This document shows, in pieces, positions 60,346-64,000 of a stretch of 64,000 bases of DNA (positions are counted from its first letter, which is position 1; the number at the start of each line of letters is the position of its first letter). Location of the stretch: contig OZ024880.1 in the NCBI GenBank assembly GCA_964017185.1, positions 48,789,337 through 48,853,336 of the forward strand. The letters run 5' to 3'. The notes under the pieces were generated by a model. That model saw only the letters and a program-made list of their open reading frames with translations. It made no database searches and had not been told where the DNA came from. The stretch comes from Rugalucina vietnamica (lineage: Eukaryota; Mollusca; Bivalvia; Lucinida; Lucinidae). The position numbers and the translations under genes are program-made.

Positions 60346-60520
60346 GGATTTCACAATTAGTGTGATTCATGATATAATAAGGCTGAGCTATGTTTCCAAT
60401 CTATCCATCTCCCTATACATTCCTCTAGTCTAAATGAGCACTAAACGGTATCACAGAACAATATTAAAGATTGATAAAACATGACAAAAACACACTTGCT
60501 TAATTATTTGTACTTGAAAT

Positions 60521-60774
60521 CAGGGCCCAGTTGTTAAAAACTTTGTTAGCATCATCGTTATTGTCATCGTTAAGACCTCAACTTATTGAGTAAATGTTGA
60601 CTACATGAGCAAATACACTGTTATTTTTGCTGATAAAATGTGAGAATCCATTGCATTGCAAAGGATTCTCATGTTTTATCAACAAAAAATAACAGTGTAT
60701 TTGTAATATTCATGTTTGAAATTTTAAGGAATAGTAAACTAACAATGTTGTTAATTTTGAACAACTGGGCCCTG
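60521..60774. mobile_element. MITE D copy 2
   Basis: CAGGGCCCAGTTGTT at one end, AACAACTGGGCCCTG at the other; the central hairpin (GATAAAATGTGAGAATCC) lies around 60625-60690. This uninterrupted copy shows what copy 1 looked like before MITE A inserted. Confidence 0.9.
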
Positions 60775-61094
60775 GTGATTTAAACCTAACTTAATAAAGT
60801 AATGGCAAATCAGTCAGTAACCTATGAAAACAGAGTCTGGGTAATTTCTTCTGATGGACCTGGTCAAAATGTTGACAACATATTTTTATAACATGACTCA
60901 CATTTTTTTTAAGCTTTTTGACTCCTTAAGATTCTATGGAGGAAGTTAGACCACTATGATTGTTCTGTCATGTCATGGCTCAATTACAAGTATTGTTTTC
61001 AATTTGATGGCTGCTTGATAAATCCAATGATTTTGGACTTAGGGCTCAATGAAAACTCAGCTCCACATGTCCATTCACTTAATATATAATTATT

Positions 61095-61205
61095 TGAGCC
61101 GCAATATGAGAAAAATGGTTTTGGAGGTTTCCAACAAAGTCTGACACAAACAGGCCAGTAGTCATAGAAGCAGGCTAGAAGCTTTAAATATCTGTTTTAA
61201 GTATT
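61095..61205. mobile_element. MITE A copy 14, truncated
   Basis: TGAGCCGCAATATGAG to AGAAGCTTTAAATATC. Confidence 0.75.
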
Positions 61206-61517
61206 AAAAGAACTCTACAGAAGTTGTTAACATTGAATAATATTGTGAATCAGTAACATTTGGACAGTACAAAAACTGAAGCAATGACTCTGTTTTAAAT
61301 AAGGAATTATGCATTCAAAAGAGAATAGGAGCATATTTAACAGTGTAGACCCCATTCAGCCATACTAGATGTCAAAATCTTAGAAGCATTACAGCTCATC
61401 AGTCATGTCAAAATATTTAATCTAAATTAGAAAGATATGTTAACAAATAAATAATCAACAACAAACCAATACTATAGTTGTTTGTTTTTTTGACTGTGCC
61501 GCATAACCTCTGACAAA

Positions 61518-61739
61518 TGAGCTGCTTCATGAGAAAACCAAATTTTTGCCTATGCCAAAACAACTGCAGTAACTACGAAGCTGATCAGCGCCTCTTTTTC
61601 GCTACTCGGATAGTACAATTTCTCCTTTTCCTAAATTTGAAATTTCAAGCTTCTAGCCATCTTCTGTTCTTCTACAGGCCGGTTTGTGTCAGGTCTGGTC
61701 GGAGACCCCGAAGACCAGTTTTTTTCATGACGCCGCTCA
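61518..61739. mobile_element. MITE A copy 15
   Basis: TGAGCTGCTTCATGAG...TGACGCCGCTCA, reverse orientation. Confidence 0.9.
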
Positions 61740-62489
61740 TATATATTATAGGTAGGTCAGAGGTCAACAGGCACAGTCAAAGAAATCGCACAATATCTTT
61801 GGCGAAGAACAATGATTTACACTATCAGTAATGGATATTATGACTTATGATATGATCAAAATCTGAATAAAATAGCCTTGTTACAAGAAAACATCTCAGG
61901 TATTATCCCAGAAAACAAAGATACTGATTAACCTGCACTATGAGATCCTTGCTACAAGTAGAATTTTTGCCAACTTTTAGTCTGATGTTTTGCCCACTTT
62001 TCATGAAAATCTGGCCATCCTCTTGTATGAGATGCACAACTAATCTCTGATTTTTAAACTCCTGAAGACATCTTTTCGTATAACAAGGCTGAAATGCTTT
62101 CAGATGAAATGTATTATATAATATTAAGCTCAATATTGGTTGAAATGCACACCTATGAATAAAATGCACTTCATTTACCTACTGGTATCTTTCACAATGA
62201 TCCTAAGCTTTCAGACAGCACAGCATGAGCACCAATTTATATTGACCAAAACCACAACGCTCCATTTTAATCTCCCAAAACATTTTTTTCTTCTTCAAAT
62301 TCATTCGAATTCAATCAGCAATTTTCAGCTGCCTGAATACCTAGGAACATTATTGTAATTAAATATCTATATATTCTAGAACCACAATTAATCACAGACA
62401 ATAATCTCAATATGATTTTATACTGCCCAACAAAAAATTAATACAACAACACAGTTTTCAATCCTTTCACCGTCATACGTCATAATGAA
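61740..62489. other. Intergenic, nothing recognised
   Basis: AT-rich with short open frames only. Confidence 0.4.
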
Positions 62490-62768
62490 CATTACGAAAA
62501 CATGCCCATGCAATATACAGAGATTTTTTGTGCTTTAAAAATTGGAAATTTTCAGCTGAAAATTTTTGATATTTTTCTTATTTTTGCTCAAAACATAGAT
62601 TGTGGGTACACGTTAGAACCGCCTCGCCGAGGCGGTTCTAACGAGTACCCACAATCTATGTTTTGGAGCAAAAATAAGAAAAATAGGTATACCCCTGCAA
62701 ACCCCAGTTTTTCTATATAAAAGTGGGTTTTAAGGGGGTATTCATTGCACGGATATGTTTTCCTGATG
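62490..62768. mobile_element. MITE B copy 12
   Basis: Full length (ATTACGAAAACATGCCC...TTTTCCTGATG), intact core. Confidence 0.95.
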
Positions 62769-62990
62769 TAATGAATTTGCACAGAATAATTGTTACTGTA
62801 AATTCAAATATTGTCGCTTGACTTTTATTTCGCAAATTTTCTATTTCTGAAGGATTCGTGAGGTCTTGAATTCGTGAACAAGTGTGACACGTACATGTAA
62901 AAGGATTGAGTACTGTGAATGTTTAACAGATCTAAGTTAACAAAGTAGGTAATAAAGAAGGAAAGAATAAATGTATTTAACTTGTATATT

Positions 62991-63115
62991 AGCCTGGTGT
63001 CCTTTTTATGGGACATAGGCAAACAGTATAGCCTCAGATGTGATGCCACATGTTGTGGGTACTCACCAGAAATGCCTCACCAAGACCATTCTAATGAGCA
63101 TCCACTTCACCGATT
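62991..63115. mobile_element. MITE C fragment fused to MITE B fragment
   Basis: 62991-63047 is the MITE C left part (CCTGGTGTCCTTTTTATGGG, CAGATGTGATGCC). From 63050 it becomes a degenerate MITE B core (TGTGGGTACTC, GCCTCACCAAG). Confidence 0.75.
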
Positions 63116-63431
63116 TCTATGAAAAATGAGCTAATTTACAGGTCAACATCATTATAACGTTATTTTTGGGTCCATGGAAACAGACCATGTTATAAGTGAA
63201 ACCATGTTATAATCAGGTTATTTTCAACAGATATATAGCAAAAAAAAAAAAAAAAACAGTTTGAGAGCCACAGCATGGCTGTGTTATACTGAAAACAACA
63301 CTATAGTGAGGCGCCTTATAATGCGGTTGAACTGTATCCCTTTGTTATCGACAATTATCATCGAATTATCATTTTATCTGGCCCTCTGTCCTACTGTCTC
63401 ACAGTGGCATCAATGTCGACAGGGCTGACTC

Positions 63432-63709
63432 ATTACGAAAACATGCCCATGCAATATACAGAGATTTTTTAAGTTGTAAAAAATTAAAATTTTCAGTGGA
63501 AAAAATTTGATATTTTTCTTATTTTTGCCAAAACATAGATCGTGGGTACACGTTAGAACCGCCTCGGCGAGGCGGTTCTAACGAGTACCCACAATCTATG
63601 TTTTTGAGCAAAAATAAGAAAAATAGGTATACCCCTGAATACCCCAGTTTTACTATATAAAAGTGGGGTATAAGGGGGTATTTATTTCACGGACATGTTT
63701 TCATGATGT
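63432..63709. mobile_element. MITE B copy 13
   Basis: Full length, intact core, same orientation as copy 12. Confidence 0.95.
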
Positions 63710-64000
63710 GATAGTGTAATAGGTAGTAGAAAATCTCAAGCAGGAAAACATCAGCTGTCTAGAACTACAAAGCAACCTAACCCCCTTTTACCCAAGAAAT
63801 CTCCTTGGTCTTGTTTCATTTTCAGGGATGTATTTTAAGAGAAAGAATGAAACAACCAGAAAATAACACAATTTAAATGAAAACCCCCTTAGACTGCAGT
63901 CAAGAAAAGAGCCCAAATCAGGAATCCCTCATTTATCGGGACCTTGATCACCCCTGTGTTACTGAGATTTCTAATTCCTTTACTCATAAAGTCATGTTTT

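Noticed and set aside
62502-62782. Recurrent ORFs containing NIDCGYSLEPPRRGGSN
   Set aside because: Translations of MITE B on either strand.

Overview
This is animal (metazoan) nuclear DNA: split genes with GT-AG introns, AT-rich introns, many microsatellites, non-LTR retrotransposons, tRNA-derived SINEs and several high-copy MITE families. The short-chain collagen C4-like domain at 21914-22477 and the mix of palindromic MITEs suggest a lophotrochozoan, most likely a bivalve mollusc. That is inference; a lancelet or other marine invertebrate is not excluded.

Genes on the minus strand: two tandem paralogues (A, 285-7973; B, 23304-30709), reconstructed exon by exon. Each encodes a signal peptide, a very short ectodomain, one membrane segment, an SPSB-like SPRY domain and a short tail. 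Corresponding exons are 58, 10, 122, 159, (226-241), 164, (57/72) and (182/176) nt. The 10-nt second exon is conserved in length and phase in both genes. Gene A also has two versions of the first SPRY exon that are frame-compatible only if used one at a time. Just upstream of B lies gene C (32625-34215), a small membrane protein with three PPxY motifs; B's tail also carries a PPPY. A single-exon 11-finger C2H2 zinc-finger gene lies at 38855-39871, with a decayed copy of its 3' end downstream.

Genes on the plus strand: gene D (13218-22477) is a secreted coiled-coil plus short-chain collagen C4-like protein. Its coding exon is split by a 2.9-kb LINE, and a lone in-frame TAA separates the coiled coil from the C-terminal domain, so this copy looks like a recent pseudogene. 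Gene E (51247-56315) is a complete five-exon gene for a 246-aa secreted protein of unrecognised family, with a possible alternative signal-peptide exon at 49774. A further isolated signal-peptide exon lies at 8450.

Mobile DNA fills most of the rest: a LINE inserted into an older copy of its own family with a 35-bp duplication (8928-11150); a LINE split by a 2.7-kb composite block (13548-17768); a 5.5-kb TA-flanked inverted-repeat element (42149-47608); a 424-bp TRIM with LTRs, tRNA-Leu primer site and polypurine tract inside a MITE (58953-59376); and at least four MITE families, called here A (ends TGAGCCGC...GCGGCTCA), B (palindromic core GAACCGCCTCG/complement), C (CCCCAGATG hairpin) and D (ends CAGGGCCCAGTTGTT). 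Several MITEs end within about 5-15 nt of splice donors of genes B and C.
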